Positions 9,138-17,398 are shown, counted from the stretch's first letter. The stretch is DNA of 22,500 bases from Cryptomeria japonica (GCF_030272615.1 NW_026729187.1:67501-90000); one strand, 5' to 3'. The notes: generated from the sequence alone by a model not told the origin. Translations and numbers: made by a program.

Positions 9138-10125
9138 GTGCGCACCTCGCTGCCCACCTTGGTGTGCTCCGAGGTGCCCACCACGGTGCGCAACGCCGGT
9201 GCGAACCCGGGAGCGCCCCGATGTGTGCTCCAAGGTGCGGCGTGCACGAAGTCGGACCCCGGTTTGCCCCGGGTGCGCACCTCGCGTGCACCTTGGTGCG
9301 CACACCTTGGCTGGGTTGCGCGGCCTGGTGGGCACCATGGTGCGCACCAAGGAGCGCTCCGAAGTGTGCTCCAAGGTGCGGCGTGCACGAAGTCGGAGCC
9401 CGGTTTGCCCCGGGTACGCACCTCGCGTGCACCTTCGCCGGGGTGGGCACCTCGGCTGGGTTGCGCGCCCTGGTGCGCACCAAGGAGCGCTCCGAAGTGT
9501 GCTCCAAGGTGCGGCGTGCACGAAGTCGGAGCCCGGTTTGCCCCGGGTGCGCACCTTCGCCGCGGTGCGCACCATGGCGTGCACGAAGTCGGAGCCCGGT
9601 TTGCCCCGGGTGCGCACCTCGCGTGCACCTTCGGCGGGGTTGCGCGCCCTGGTGGGCACCATGGTGCGCACCAAGGAGCGCTCCGAAGTGTGCTCCAAGG
9701 TGCGGCGTGCACGAAGTCGGAGCCCGGTTTGCCCCGGGTGCGCACCTCGCGTGCACCTTCGGCGGGGTTGCGCGCCCTGGTGGGCACCATGGTGCGCACC
9801 AAGGAGCGCTCCGAAGTGTGCTCCAAGGTGCGGCGTGCACGAAGTCGGAGCCCGGTTTGCCCCGGGTGCGCACCTCGCGTGCACCTTCGCCGCGGTGGGC
9901 ACCATGGCGTGCACGAAGTCGGAGCCCGGTTTGCCCCGGGTGCGCACCTCGCGTGCACCTTCGCCGGGGTGGGCACCTCGGCTGGGTTGCGCGCCCTGGT
10001 GCGCACCAAGGAGCGCTCCGAAGTGTGCTCCAAGGTGCGGCGTGCACGAAGTCGGAGCCCGGTTTGCCCCGGGTGCGCACCTCGCGTGCACCTTCGCCAG
10101 GGTGGGCACCTCGGTGCGCACACCT

Positions 10126-10177
10126 TCTCAATGTTTTCTTGCCTTTTCTGGAAATTGGTGAAGGCAGCGCATCAAAG
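10126..10177 (+). repeat. AT-rich cassette 15 (short form)
   Basis: This truncated cassette (TCTCAATGTTTTCTTGCC to GCATCAAAG) is the partner of the one at 2181. Confidence 0.75.
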
Positions 10178-10800
10178 GTGCGCACCTCGGTGTGCTCCGA
10201 GGTGCGAACCCGAGAGCGCTCCGAGGTGCCCACGAAGTCGAAAGTCGGGTTAATTGCATTGTTTTCCCCGGGTGCGCTCCGAGGTGCGCAACATCGGCGC
10301 GCACCAAGGAGGGCTCCGAAGTGTGCTCCAAGGTGCGCACGATGGCGTGCACCTCTGGTGCGCACGATTCGGAGCTCGGTTTGACCGGGGTGCGCACACC
10401 TTGGCTGGGTTGCGCACCTTTTGTGCGCTCCAAGGTGCGCACGAAGTCGGAGCTCGGTTTGCCCCGGGTGCGCACCTTCGCCAGGGTGCGCACCTTGATG
10501 CGCACGCCTTGGCTGGGCTGCGCACCTTGGTGGGCGCCATGGTGCGCACCTTTCGTGCGCTCCAAGGTGCGCACGAAGTCGGAGCTCGGTTTGCCCCGGG
10601 TGCGCACCTTGGTGGGCGCCATGGTGCACTCCGAGGTGCCCAAGATTGGTGCGCACCAAGGAGCGCTCCGAAGTGCGCTCCAAGGTGCGCGCGAAGTCGA
10701 AAGTTGGGTTAATTGTCCGGTTTGCCTCGGGTGCGCACCTTGCGTGCACCTTCGCCAGGGTGGGCGCCTTGGTGCGCACACCTTGGCTGGGCTGCGCACA

Positions 10801-10920
10801 CCTTGGCACCCGCGTTTCCTTCATTTTAAATTTTTTTTTTTTACAATCTCTCAAGTGGGAAATTCTATAATCTCAACTTTTTTTGCCTTTTCAGGAAACT
10901 TTTGAATGGAGCGCATCATT
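10801..10920 (+). repeat. AT-rich cassette 16 (divergent, 5S-proximal)
   Basis: This is the diverged border cassette of the second duplicate, essentially identical to 2861-2980. It again separates the palindromic domain from the 5S domain. Confidence 0.75.
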
Positions 10921-11330
10921 GGTGCGCTCCGAAGTGTGCTCCAAAGCTCTCTCCAGCTGCGTGCACCTGCCCCGGCCGCGCACCCGGCCCCGCCCAGCTT
11001 CGCTCACCTGTCCCGGGCGTCTGGTGCGGAACCTTAGAGTAAGAAACATCACCGTGCACCTTGGCCAACGTGCGCGACTCGACCGAGCGCGCACTGGCCG
11101 AGGTGCACACCGATTTCACCTGGGTGCGCGCGCAGCACCTCGGGCGCACCGGGGTGCGCGCACAACGCCCGGGTTGCACCGTGGCCTGTGTGCTCGGGGT
11201 GCCTCGGGTGCGCGCTCGGTGTCGCCCCCGCGCGCGCGGTAGTGCGGGCAGCGCACCCCGGCCCGGCCCGGCCCCGACGAGAACGCAAACGGGCAAAAGG
11301 TTTATTCAAATAGCATTGCGACGCCCGGCG
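10921..11330. other. GC-rich flank on the 3' side of 5S copy B
   Basis: This is 5S non-transcribed spacer equivalent to 2981-3392. It differs by small indels (for example CCCCGGCCGCGCACC here) and a GGGGTGCC for GGGGCGCC substitution. No gene is recognised. Confidence 0.7.
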
Positions 11331-11343
11331 AAAAACTAAAAAA
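11331..11343 (-). terminator. Pol III terminator of 5S copy B
   Basis: The minus strand reads T6, AG, T5 immediately after the 5S 3' end, identical to the terminator of copy A. Confidence 0.9.
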
Positions 11344-11461
11344 GGGTGCAACACCGGGACTTCCCGGGAGGTCACCCATCCCAGTACTACTCCGGCCCAA
11401 GCGCGCTTAACTGCGGAGTTCTGATGGGATCCGGTGCACTAATGCTGGTATGATCGCACCC
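11344..11461 (-). rRNA. 5S ribosomal RNA gene, copy B (intact)
   Basis: This is a complete plant 5S rRNA gene of 118 nt in minus orientation. It starts GGGTGCGATCATACCAGC and ends GGTGTTGCACCC, and the terminal GGGTGC/GCACCC bases can pair as 5S helix I. Box A (CAGAACTCCGCAGTTAAGC), the intermediate element and box C (GGATGGGTGACCTCCCGGG) are all intact with normal spacing, so this copy is the likely functional one. The CCCGGGAAGTCCCGGTG and GGGTGCGATC variants resemble gymnosperm 5S more than angiosperm 5S, from memory. It is convergent with any Pol I read-through from the preceding 26S gene and divergent from the Pol I promoters to its right. Confidence 0.98.
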
Positions 11462-11860
11462 GTTATGAGCTTGTCGCAGTGTGTACTTAGCAAACCGCGA
11501 CCCACGTGCGAATCCACCCCGGCCACCCACCCCCGTCGAGGTGCACACCCTCCCTCGCGAAGTGCGCCCCGTTCGCCAAGTGTGAGCCCTGCCCGGGTGC
11601 GCGCACCTTGCTAGGGCGTCGGGTGTGCACCCGGCCCGGCCTACGTGCGTGCACCTGGAGGGGGCGTCGTGTGCGTGCAGTGTCCCGTCTGCAACGCGGT
11701 GCCCACACACCACCTCGGGCGCAACGACCTGCGCTCACATGTGGGCCGAGTGCACCTTGGTGCATGTTCGGGGCGCCTCGGGTGCACGCTCGATCTTGCC
11801 CCGGTGCACCAAGGCGCTCGGTTTGCCCCGGGTGCGCACTTGGTGCAAGGTGGGCACCCA
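11462..11860. other. 5' flank of 5S copy B and GC-rich spacer
   Basis: This is the upstream side of the antisense 5S gene, equivalent to 3525-3924, with C at -1 and no TATA-like box near -28. It shows one local replacement (CACCTGGAGGGGGCG here against CACCTGTAGGGGGGCG in the other copy). No gene is recognised. Confidence 0.6.
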
Positions 11861-12191
11861 AAATAGGGATCAAGCACCAAAACACAAGTTTCGGGATGCA
11901 AAATGGGACCCAAGGACCACAAATGCGTTCCAAGACCCATGATGGGTCCACGAGAACAAAAATGTGTTCCGAGACTTAATAAACAAATATTGGGTTTTAG
12001 GAGAAGAAACATGCTCTGATGCCCAAAACGAGAATCGACCCCGAAAAGGCCACAGGCCAAAAGTGGGATGCGAGACAAAAAAAAATGGGACCCGAGGACC
12101 AAAATTGGGTTCCCAGGTCGAAGACAGGGCAACCGGACAAGAAACGACCTCTAAGGCTCGAAATGAGTCCCGACGACTAAAACTTGACAAG
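11861..12191. other. AT-richer single-copy-like segment, copy B
   Basis: This is the second copy of the 330-bp segment at 3925-4255, with no difference that I noticed. No gene is recognised. Confidence 0.6.
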
Positions 12192-13910
12192 AAGCACCCA
12201 TCAGGCACCCAACTCGACACCCATGGGATGCCGACCCACCCGGGCTTCCACCTAGCACACCTTGGCACCCACCCACCCTCGCACCCAACCTCGCACCCAA
12301 CTTAGCACCTTTGAACCCACATTGGCACTCACCCTGACCCTGGCACCTTGGAACCCACATTGGCACTCACCTTGACCCTGGCACCCACCTTTGCACTCAC
12401 CTTGGGACCCACCCTGGCTCCCACCTCGGCACCCACCCAGACACCCACCTTGGTTCCTTGGCACCCACCTTGGATCCTTGGCACCCACCCCGACACCCAC
12501 CTTGGCACGCAACTTGGCTACTTGCCACCCACCTTGGCTCCTTGACGCCCACCCCGACAACCACCCCGTGACCTACCCTGGCTAGGGTTGGTGCACACCC
12601 ACCCTGGTGCCCACCTTGGCACCCACCCTATGACCCACCTTGGCACGCACCTTAGTACCCACCCCGTTACCCACCCTAGGACCCACCCCGTGACCCACCT
12701 TGGCCAGGGTGGGTGCACCCACCCTGGTGCCCACCTTGGCACCCACCCATCCTAGCACCCAGCCTGTGACCGGGCTTGGAACCCAACCTTGCACCCGCAC
12801 CCGTCTTGGCCAGTGTGGGTGCGCACCCATCCTGGCACCCACGTTGTGACACACCCTTTAACCCACGCACCCTAGCACCCACGTTGGCACCCACCTTGGA
12901 ACCCAACCTAGCAACTTGGCACCCACCCCGTGACCCACCTTGGCATCCACCATAGCAGTCGCCGACTTGGCACCCACCTCGGCACCCACCTTGACACTTG
13001 TGGACCCACCTTGCCACTCACCCTAGCATCGACCCATCCTAGCACCCACCCTGGCACCTTTGCACCCTAGCACTCACCCATCCTAGCACCTAACCTGTGA
13101 CCCACCTTGACACTCACCCTCGCACCCACCTTGGAACCCAACCTAGCACCCACCCACCCTGACACCAACCCTAGCACCTACCCACCCTTGCACCCACCCT
13201 GTGACCCATCTTGGCACCCACCCATCCTACCACTCAACCTATCACCCACCTTCTCACCCACCTTGGCATCCACCTTAGCACCCACCCACACTGGCACCTT
13301 GGCACCCACCTCGGGCAAGGTGGGTGCACACCCACCCTGGCACCCAATTTAGAACCCACCGAGCATGTTACCCACCTTGGCACCCACATTGCAGCCCACC
13401 CTAGTACCCACCCTATGACCCACATTGGCATCCACACCCTAGCACCCAGGCACCTCGACACCCGCCTTGACACCCACCCTAGCACTGAACCTGTGACCCA
13501 CCTTGGAACTCACCCTAGAACCCACCCACCCTGTGAACCACCTTGGCATCCACCTTAGCACCCACCCACCTTGGCACCCACTCTAGCACTCACCCATCCT
13601 AACACCCAACTTGTTACCCACCTTGGCACCCGCCCTCGCGTCCACCTTGAAACCCACCCTAGCACCCACCCACGCAGGAGCCCACCTTGGCACCCAACCT
13701 AACACCCACGCATCCTGGCACCCAACTTGTGACCCACCTTGGAACCCACCCTAGTACCCACCTTTGAACCCACTATATCACCAACCCACCTTGGCACCCA
13801 CCCTATGACCCTCTTTGGAATCCACCCTAGCACGCACCCACCCTGGCACCCACCATGGAGCGCACCCTAGCACCCACCCACCTCGGCACGCACCTCAACA
13901 CCCACCTTGG
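12192..13910. repeat. CACCCACCTTGG minisatellite, copy B (long)
   Basis: About 1.7 kb of irregular short tandem repeat, with words such as CACCCACCTTGGCACC, CACCCACCCTAGCACC and CTGTGACCCACC. It is the full-length form of the array at 4256. The minus strand is rich in GGTGGGTG and GGGTGGGT tracts that could form G-quadruplexes. Open frames here (Thr/Pro/His-rich on plus, Gly/Trp/Val-rich on minus) are translations of the repeat. The array ends where CTTGGTGTGCGCACTGCGCC leads into the promoter region. Confidence 0.88.
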
Positions 13911-14093
13911 TGTGCGCACTGCGCCAACCTCTCAAAGACCCTATGTGGTGCGCTCCAAAGTGTACACCTTTGGTGCGCTCCAAGGTGCGCACCTTTGGTG
14001 CACACCGAGGTGCACACCAAAGTGTGCACCGAGGTGAGCACCAAAGTGCACTCCAGGGTGCACACCAAGGCGTGCACCTTTGGTGCGGTCAAT
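13911..14093. repeat. Junction repeat with promoterless remnant of a promoter unit
   Basis: This contains GCACTGCGCCAACC and TCTCAAAGACCCTATG, the stretch that normally lies downstream of each spacer promoter, but no TATATAGGGG precedes it here. It is followed by imperfect repeats of CCTTTGGTGCGCTCC and CACCAAAGTGTGCACC, which are inverted with respect to each other. It looks like the broken left edge of the promoter array. Confidence 0.6.
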
Positions 14094-14151
14094 GCAAACG
14101 AATTCGGAAGTTGGGGTCGATGTCCTAATCGCTGCTGCAGACTACACGTAT

Positions 14152-14181
14152 GAGAATCGGACAAATAGCTTTATATAGGGG
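14152..14181 (+). promoter_or_regulatory. Pol I spacer promoter P1
   Basis: GAGAATCGGACAAATAGC precedes TATATAGGGG at 14172-14181. It is the only copy with an extra T before the core (GCTTTATATA), which shifts the upstream element by one base. AGGGGAG and a downstream CTCCCCT can pair. Confidence 0.75.
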
Positions 14182-14309
14182 AGGTGTTGCGTTTGATGGG
14201 TCGACTCCCCTGGTTGTGTGCACTGCACCAACTTCAAAGACCCTGTCTTGTTTAAGAAGTCAAAAGTTGGGGTGGATGTCCTAATCATTGCTGCAGTCTA
14301 CGCATGTAT

Positions 14310-14338
14310 GAGAATCAGACAAATAGCTTATATAGGGG
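14310..14338 (+). promoter_or_regulatory. Pol I spacer promoter P2
   Basis: The core is at 14329-14338, with upstream GAGAATCAGACAAATAGC. The downstream Sal-type site is altered here (GGTTGACT). Confidence 0.78.
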
Positions 14339-14529
14339 AGGTGTTGCATTCGGTGGGTTGACTCCCCTGGTTGTGCGCACTGCGCCAACCTCAAAGACCC
14401 CGCATAGCAGAAGAAGTCGGAAGTCGGATTTTGGTGAGCACCAAGGCGTGCACCTTTGGTGCGGTCAACGCAGACGAATTCAGAAGTTGGGGTGGATGTC
14501 CTAATCGTTGTTGCAGGCTACACATGTAT

Positions 14530-14558
14530 GAGAATCAGACAAATAGCTTATATAGGGG
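14530..14558 (+). promoter_or_regulatory. Pol I spacer promoter P3
   Basis: The core is at 14549-14558. The downstream arm reads CTCCCTT, so the initiation hairpin keeps one G-U pair instead of a G-C pair. Confidence 0.78.
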
Positions 14559-14686
14559 AGGTGTTGGGTTTGATGGGTCAACTCCCTTGGTTGTGCGCAT
14601 TACGCCAACCTCAAAGACCTTGTTTTCGTTAAGAAGTCAAAAGTTGGGGTCAATGTCCTAATGGCTCCTGCAGGCTACACATGTAT

Positions 14687-14715
14687 GAGAATCGGACAAA
14701 TAGCTTATATAGGGG
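14687..14715 (+). promoter_or_regulatory. Pol I spacer promoter P4
   Basis: The core is at 14706-14715, preceded by GAGAATCGGACAAATAGC and followed by a GGTCGACTCCCC element. Confidence 0.78.
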
Positions 14716-14843
14716 AGGTGTTGGGTTTGATGGGTCGACTCCCCTGGTTGTGCGCATTACGTCAACCTCAAAGACCTTGTTTTCGTTAAGAAGTCAAAAG
14801 TTGGGGTCGATGTCCTAATTGCTCCTGTAGACTACACATGTAT

Positions 14844-14872
14844 GAGAATCAGACAAATAGCTTATATAGGGG
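14844..14872 (+). promoter_or_regulatory. Pol I spacer promoter P5
   Basis: The core is at 14863-14872, with upstream GAGAATCAGACAAATAGC. The GTCGAC site is mutated to GTTGAC, while the CTCCCCT arm is kept. Confidence 0.78.
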
Positions 14873-15000
14873 AGGTGTTGGGTTTGATGGGTTGACTCCC
14901 CTAGTTGTTCGCATTACACCAACCTCAAAGACCTTGTTTTCGTTTAGAAGCCGAAAGTTGGGGTCGATGTCCTAATTGCTCCTGCAGGCTACGCATGTAT

Positions 15001-15029
15001 GAGAATCAGACAAATAGCTTATATAGGGG
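15001..15029 (+). promoter_or_regulatory. Pol I spacer promoter P6
   Basis: The core is at 15020-15029. AGGGGAG at 15025-15031 pairs perfectly with CTCCCCT at 15053-15059. It is the last promoter before the 52-bp array. Confidence 0.78.
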
Positions 15030-15162
15030 AGGTGTTGGGTTTGATGGGTCGACTCCCCTGGTTGTGCGCATTGCGCCAACCTCAAAGACCCTGCATTGCG
15101 GATGAAGTCGAAAGTCAGAGTTTGGTGTGCTACAAGGTGTGGTCGAAGGTGCTCACCTAGGT

Positions 15163-15660
15163 GTGCACCTTTGGAGCACAGGAAAAGTGCCCTCCAAAAG
15201 TGCGCACCTTTGGAGTGCACAAAAGTGCCCTCCAAAAGTGCGCACCTTTGGAGCGCAGAAAAGTGCCCTCCAAAAAGTGCCCTCCAAAAGTGCGCACCTT
15301 TGGAGCGCAGAAAAGTGCCCTCCAAAAAGTGCCCTCCAAAAGTGCGCACCTTTGGAGCGCAGAAAAGTGCCCTCCAAAAAGTGCCCTCCAAAAGTGCGCA
15401 CCTTTGGAGCGCAGAAAAGTGCCCTCCAAAAAGTGCCCTCCAAAAGTGCGCACCTTTGGAGCGCAGAAAAGTGCCCTCCAAAAAGTGCCCTCCAAAAGTG
15501 CGCACCTTTGGAGCGCAGAAAAGTGCCCTCCAAAAAGTGCCCTCCAAAAGTGCGCACCTTTGGAGCGCAGAAAAGTGCCCTCCAAAAAGTGCCCTCCAAA
15601 AGTGCGCACCTTTGGAGCGCAGAAAAGTGCCCTCCAAAAGTGCGCACTTTTGGTGCGCAC
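15163..15660. repeat. 52-bp tandem array with 38-bp ancestral units
   Basis: Eight units of exactly 52 bp start at the CGCACC of 15241, 15293, 15345, 15397, 15449, 15501, 15553 and 15605, the last being shortened. The flanking units are 38 bp long (15203 to 15241, and 15605 to 15643). The 52-bp unit is the 38-bp unit with a 14-bp internal duplication (AAGTGCCCTCCAAA). In each unit TTTGGAG can pair with CTCCAAA across a 14-nt loop. No promoter lies inside, and the array separates the 157-bp from the 311-bp promoter arrays. The Lys/Pro/Ser-rich open frames across it are repeat artefacts. Confidence 0.9.
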
Positions 15661-15741
15661 CAAGGCGCTGGTTCGGTCGTTGCAGGCGAGTTCGGAAGTT
15701 GGGGTCGATGTCCTGAGCGGAGGTGCAAACTACACAGGTGT

Positions 15742-15770
15742 CGGAATCGGACAAATAGCTTATATAGGGG
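15742..15770 (+). promoter_or_regulatory. Pol I spacer promoter P7
   Basis: The core is at 15761-15770, after GTCGGAATCGGACAAATAGC. The downstream arm is CTCCCCA, so six pairs remain in the initiation hairpin. Confidence 0.78.
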
Positions 15771-16052
15771 AGGTGTATGCTTCGATGGGTCGACTCCCCA
15801 GGTTGAGCGCACCGCGCCAACCTCAAAGACCCTACGGTATGGATGAAGTCGGAAGTTGGGTCCGATGACCGATTCGATTAGTAGGTATGCTCATGAGGTC
15901 GGAATTTGGGTCCGATGACCTGCCATGTGCAGGAAGGCGAATGTTGACACTGTGCGTTGCAAGGTGCACACCAAGGCGCTGGTGCGGTCTTTTTAGTCGA
16001 GTTCGGAAGTTGGGGTCGATGTCCTGATCGGAGGTGCAAGCTACACAGGTGT

Positions 16053-16081
16053 GGGAATCGGACAAATAGCTTATATAGGGG
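16053..16081 (+). promoter_or_regulatory. Pol I spacer promoter P8
   Basis: The core is at 16072-16081, preceded by GGGAATCGGACAAATAGC and followed by GGTCGACTCCCCGGG. Confidence 0.78.
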
Positions 16082-16363
16082 AGGTGTATGCTTCGTTGGG
16101 TCGACTCCCCGGGTTGAGCGCACCGCGCCAACCTCAAAGACCCTACGGTATGGATGAAGTCGGAAGTTGGGTCCGATGACCGATTCGATATGTAGGCATA
16201 CTCGCGAGGTCGGAATTTGGGTCCGATGACCTGCCACGTGCAGGAAGGCGAATGTTGGCACTGTGCGTTGCAAGGTGCGCACCAAGGCGCTGGTTCGGTC
16301 GTTGGAGGCGAGTTCGGAAGTTGGGGTCGATGTCTTGATCGGAGGTGCAAACTACACAGGTGT

Positions 16364-16392
16364 GGGAATCGGACAAATAGCTTATATAGGGG
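16364..16392 (+). promoter_or_regulatory. Pol I spacer promoter P9
   Basis: The core is at 16383-16392. The flanks match P8 through the GGTCGACTCCCCGGG element. Confidence 0.78.
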
Positions 16393-16674
16393 AGGTGTAT
16401 GCTTCGTTGGGTCGACTCCCCGGGTTGAGCGCACCGCGCCAACCTCAAAGACCCTACGGTATGGATGAAGTCGGAAGTTGGGTCCGATGACCGATTCGAT
16501 ATGTAGGCATACTCGCGAGGTCGGAATTTGGGTCCGATGACCTGCCATGTGCAGGAAGGCGAATGTTGGGACTGTGCGTCGCAAGGTGCGCACCAAGGCG
16601 CTGGTGCCGTCGTTGCAGTCGAGTTCGGAAGTTGGGGTCGATGTCCTGGTCAGAGGTGCAAACTACACAGGTGT

Positions 16675-16703
16675 GGGAATCGGACAAATAGCTTATATAG
16701 GGG
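16675..16703 (+). promoter_or_regulatory. Pol I spacer promoter P10
   Basis: The core is at 16694-16703. The downstream arm is CTCCCT, giving a G-U pair in the hairpin. Confidence 0.78.
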
Positions 16704-16834
16704 AGGTGTATGCTTCGATGGGTCGACTCCCTGGGTTGAGCGCACCGCGCCAACCTCAAAGACCCTACAGTATGGATGAAGTCGGAAGTTGGGTCCGATG
16801 ACCGATTCGATACGTAGGCATATTGGCGAGGTCT

Positions 16835-17110
16835 GAATTTGTGTCCGATGACCTGCCATGCGCAGGAAGGCGGAATTTGGGTCCGATGACCGAGTTGATG
16901 GCGTGCCATGCGCAGAAAGGCGGAATTTGGGTCCGATGACCGAGTTGATGTTGATGGCCCGCCATGCACAGGAAGGCGGAATTTGGGTCCGATGACCGAT
17001 TTGAAGGCGTGCCATACGCAAAAAGGCGGAGTTTGGGTCCGATGACCGAGTTGATATTGATGGCCCGCCATGCGCAGGAAGGCGGAATTTGGGTCCGATG
17101 ACCTGACATA
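16835..17110 (+). repeat. 50/56-bp alternating array
   Basis: AGGCGGA(A/G)TTTGGGTCCG recurs at 16868, 16918, 16974, 17024 and 17080. Spacing is therefore 50, 56, 50 and 56 bp, a 106-bp higher-order period. The 6-bp difference is a TTGATG or TTGATA duplication. Each unit also carries GATGACCGA and GCCATGCGCA. It derives from the GTCCGATGACC part of the 311-bp unit and lies between P10 and P11. Confidence 0.85.
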
Positions 17111-17219
17111 CGCATGGAGTCCGACTCGGGGGCCGATGTTCGATTCGATGACTTGCATTGTGGGTAAAGTCGGAAGTTGTGGTCTTTGACCCGATTCGAT
17201 GACCAGACTTCGGCTGCTT

Positions 17220-17248
17220 GAGAATCGGACAAATAACTTATATAGGGG
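17220..17248 (+). promoter_or_regulatory. Pol I promoter P11 (module 1)
   Basis: The core is at 17239-17248, with predicted start near A17244. GGGGAGG pairs with CCTCCCC downstream. A second, imperfect hairpin follows (17277-17307 with 17340-17370). Confidence 0.78.
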
Positions 17249-17276
17249 AGGTAGTGTTCTCGAGCATCCTCCCCCC

Positions 17277-17370
17277 GTGCCCGTTTATGTCGATTGATGC
17301 TGGTGCTCGACTGGTTGGAGCGCTCGGATGCAAAAATCTTGCACCAGGATTTATCGATTGTGATGGACAC
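17277..17370 (+). other. Leader hairpin of module 1
   Basis: Arms 17277-17307 and 17340-17370 form about 20 Watson-Crick and 4 G-U pairs out of 30 aligned positions. The apical pair GGTGC/GCACC and the CGAT/ATCG block differ in sequence, but not in pairing, from module 3. If transcribed from P11 it would start about 33 nt after the initiation site. Confidence 0.6.
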
Positions 17371-17377
17371 GGCAAGT

Positions 17378-17398
17378 CTCCTGATTGCTATGCAGGAG
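17378..17398 (+). other. Small hairpin with ATTGCTATG loop
   Basis: CTCCTG and CAGGAG pair perfectly around the nine-base loop ATTGCTATG. The same loop sequence recurs in later modules and in every 188-bp unit, usually closed by CG/CG. Confidence 0.55.

Larger units (their letters stand above)
4777..10800. repeat. GC-rich palindromic IGS subrepeat domain, copy B
   Basis: This has the same GGTGCGCACC-based architecture as 1-2860 but is twice as long, because it contains extra segmental duplications. About 5543-7050 corresponds to 7907-9415 (offset about 2364). About 5090-5520 corresponds to 7176-7606 (offset 2086). About 7893-10800 corresponds to 1-2860. The best-defined subrepeats run between successive GGAGCGCTCCGAAG words at 9351, 9484, 9675, 9803 and 10010, which gives a basic step of about 130 bp plus inserts of about 60-75 bp. 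No real gene is recognised. Confidence 0.85.
14094..15112 (+). repeat. 157-bp spacer-promoter array (six promoters)
   Basis: Tandem units each read GTTGGGGTCGATGTCCTAAT, GAGAATC(G/A)GACAAATAGC, TATATAGGGG, GGTCGACTCCCC, then GCGCCAACCTCAAAGACC. The TATATAGGGG cores lie at 14172, 14329, 14549, 14706, 14863 and 15020. Spacing is therefore 157, 220, 157, 157 and 157 bp. The 220-bp step is one unit with about 63 bp inserted (14405-14470), including ACCAAGGCGTGCACC, which also occurs in the junction repeat to the left. The array is plus-oriented like the 35S unit. Such arrays in plant and animal IGS act as spacer promoters or enhancers for Pol I. Confidence 0.85.
15661..16800 (+). repeat. 311-bp spacer-promoter array (four promoters)
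   Basis: Units contain GGTGCGCACCAAGGCGCTGG, GTTCGGAAGTTGGGGTCGAT, the Pol I core, GGTCGACTCCCC, GCGCCAACCTCAAAGACC, GAAGTCGGAAGTTGGGTCCG and GCAGGAAGGCGAATGTTG. TATATAGGGG cores lie at 15761, 16072, 16383 and 16694, exactly 311 bp apart. The promoter-proximal half is homologous to the 157-bp unit. The other half, with GTCCGATGACC words, is new and close to twice-157 length in total. Copies differ by a few substitutions only. Confidence 0.88.

Noticed and set aside
12192-13910. Telomere-like or centromere-like satellite
   Set aside because: CACCCACCTTGG words do not match plant telomere repeat TTTAGGG, and the array is irregular and sits inside rDNA spacer.
15163-15660. CRISPR-like array
   Set aside because: Units are contiguous with no unique spacers, no cas genes are present, and the context is eukaryotic rDNA.
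15127-15846. Lys/Pro/Ser-rich open frames across the 52-bp array
   Set aside because: They are open in several frames on both strands because of the short repeat. No independent coding evidence.
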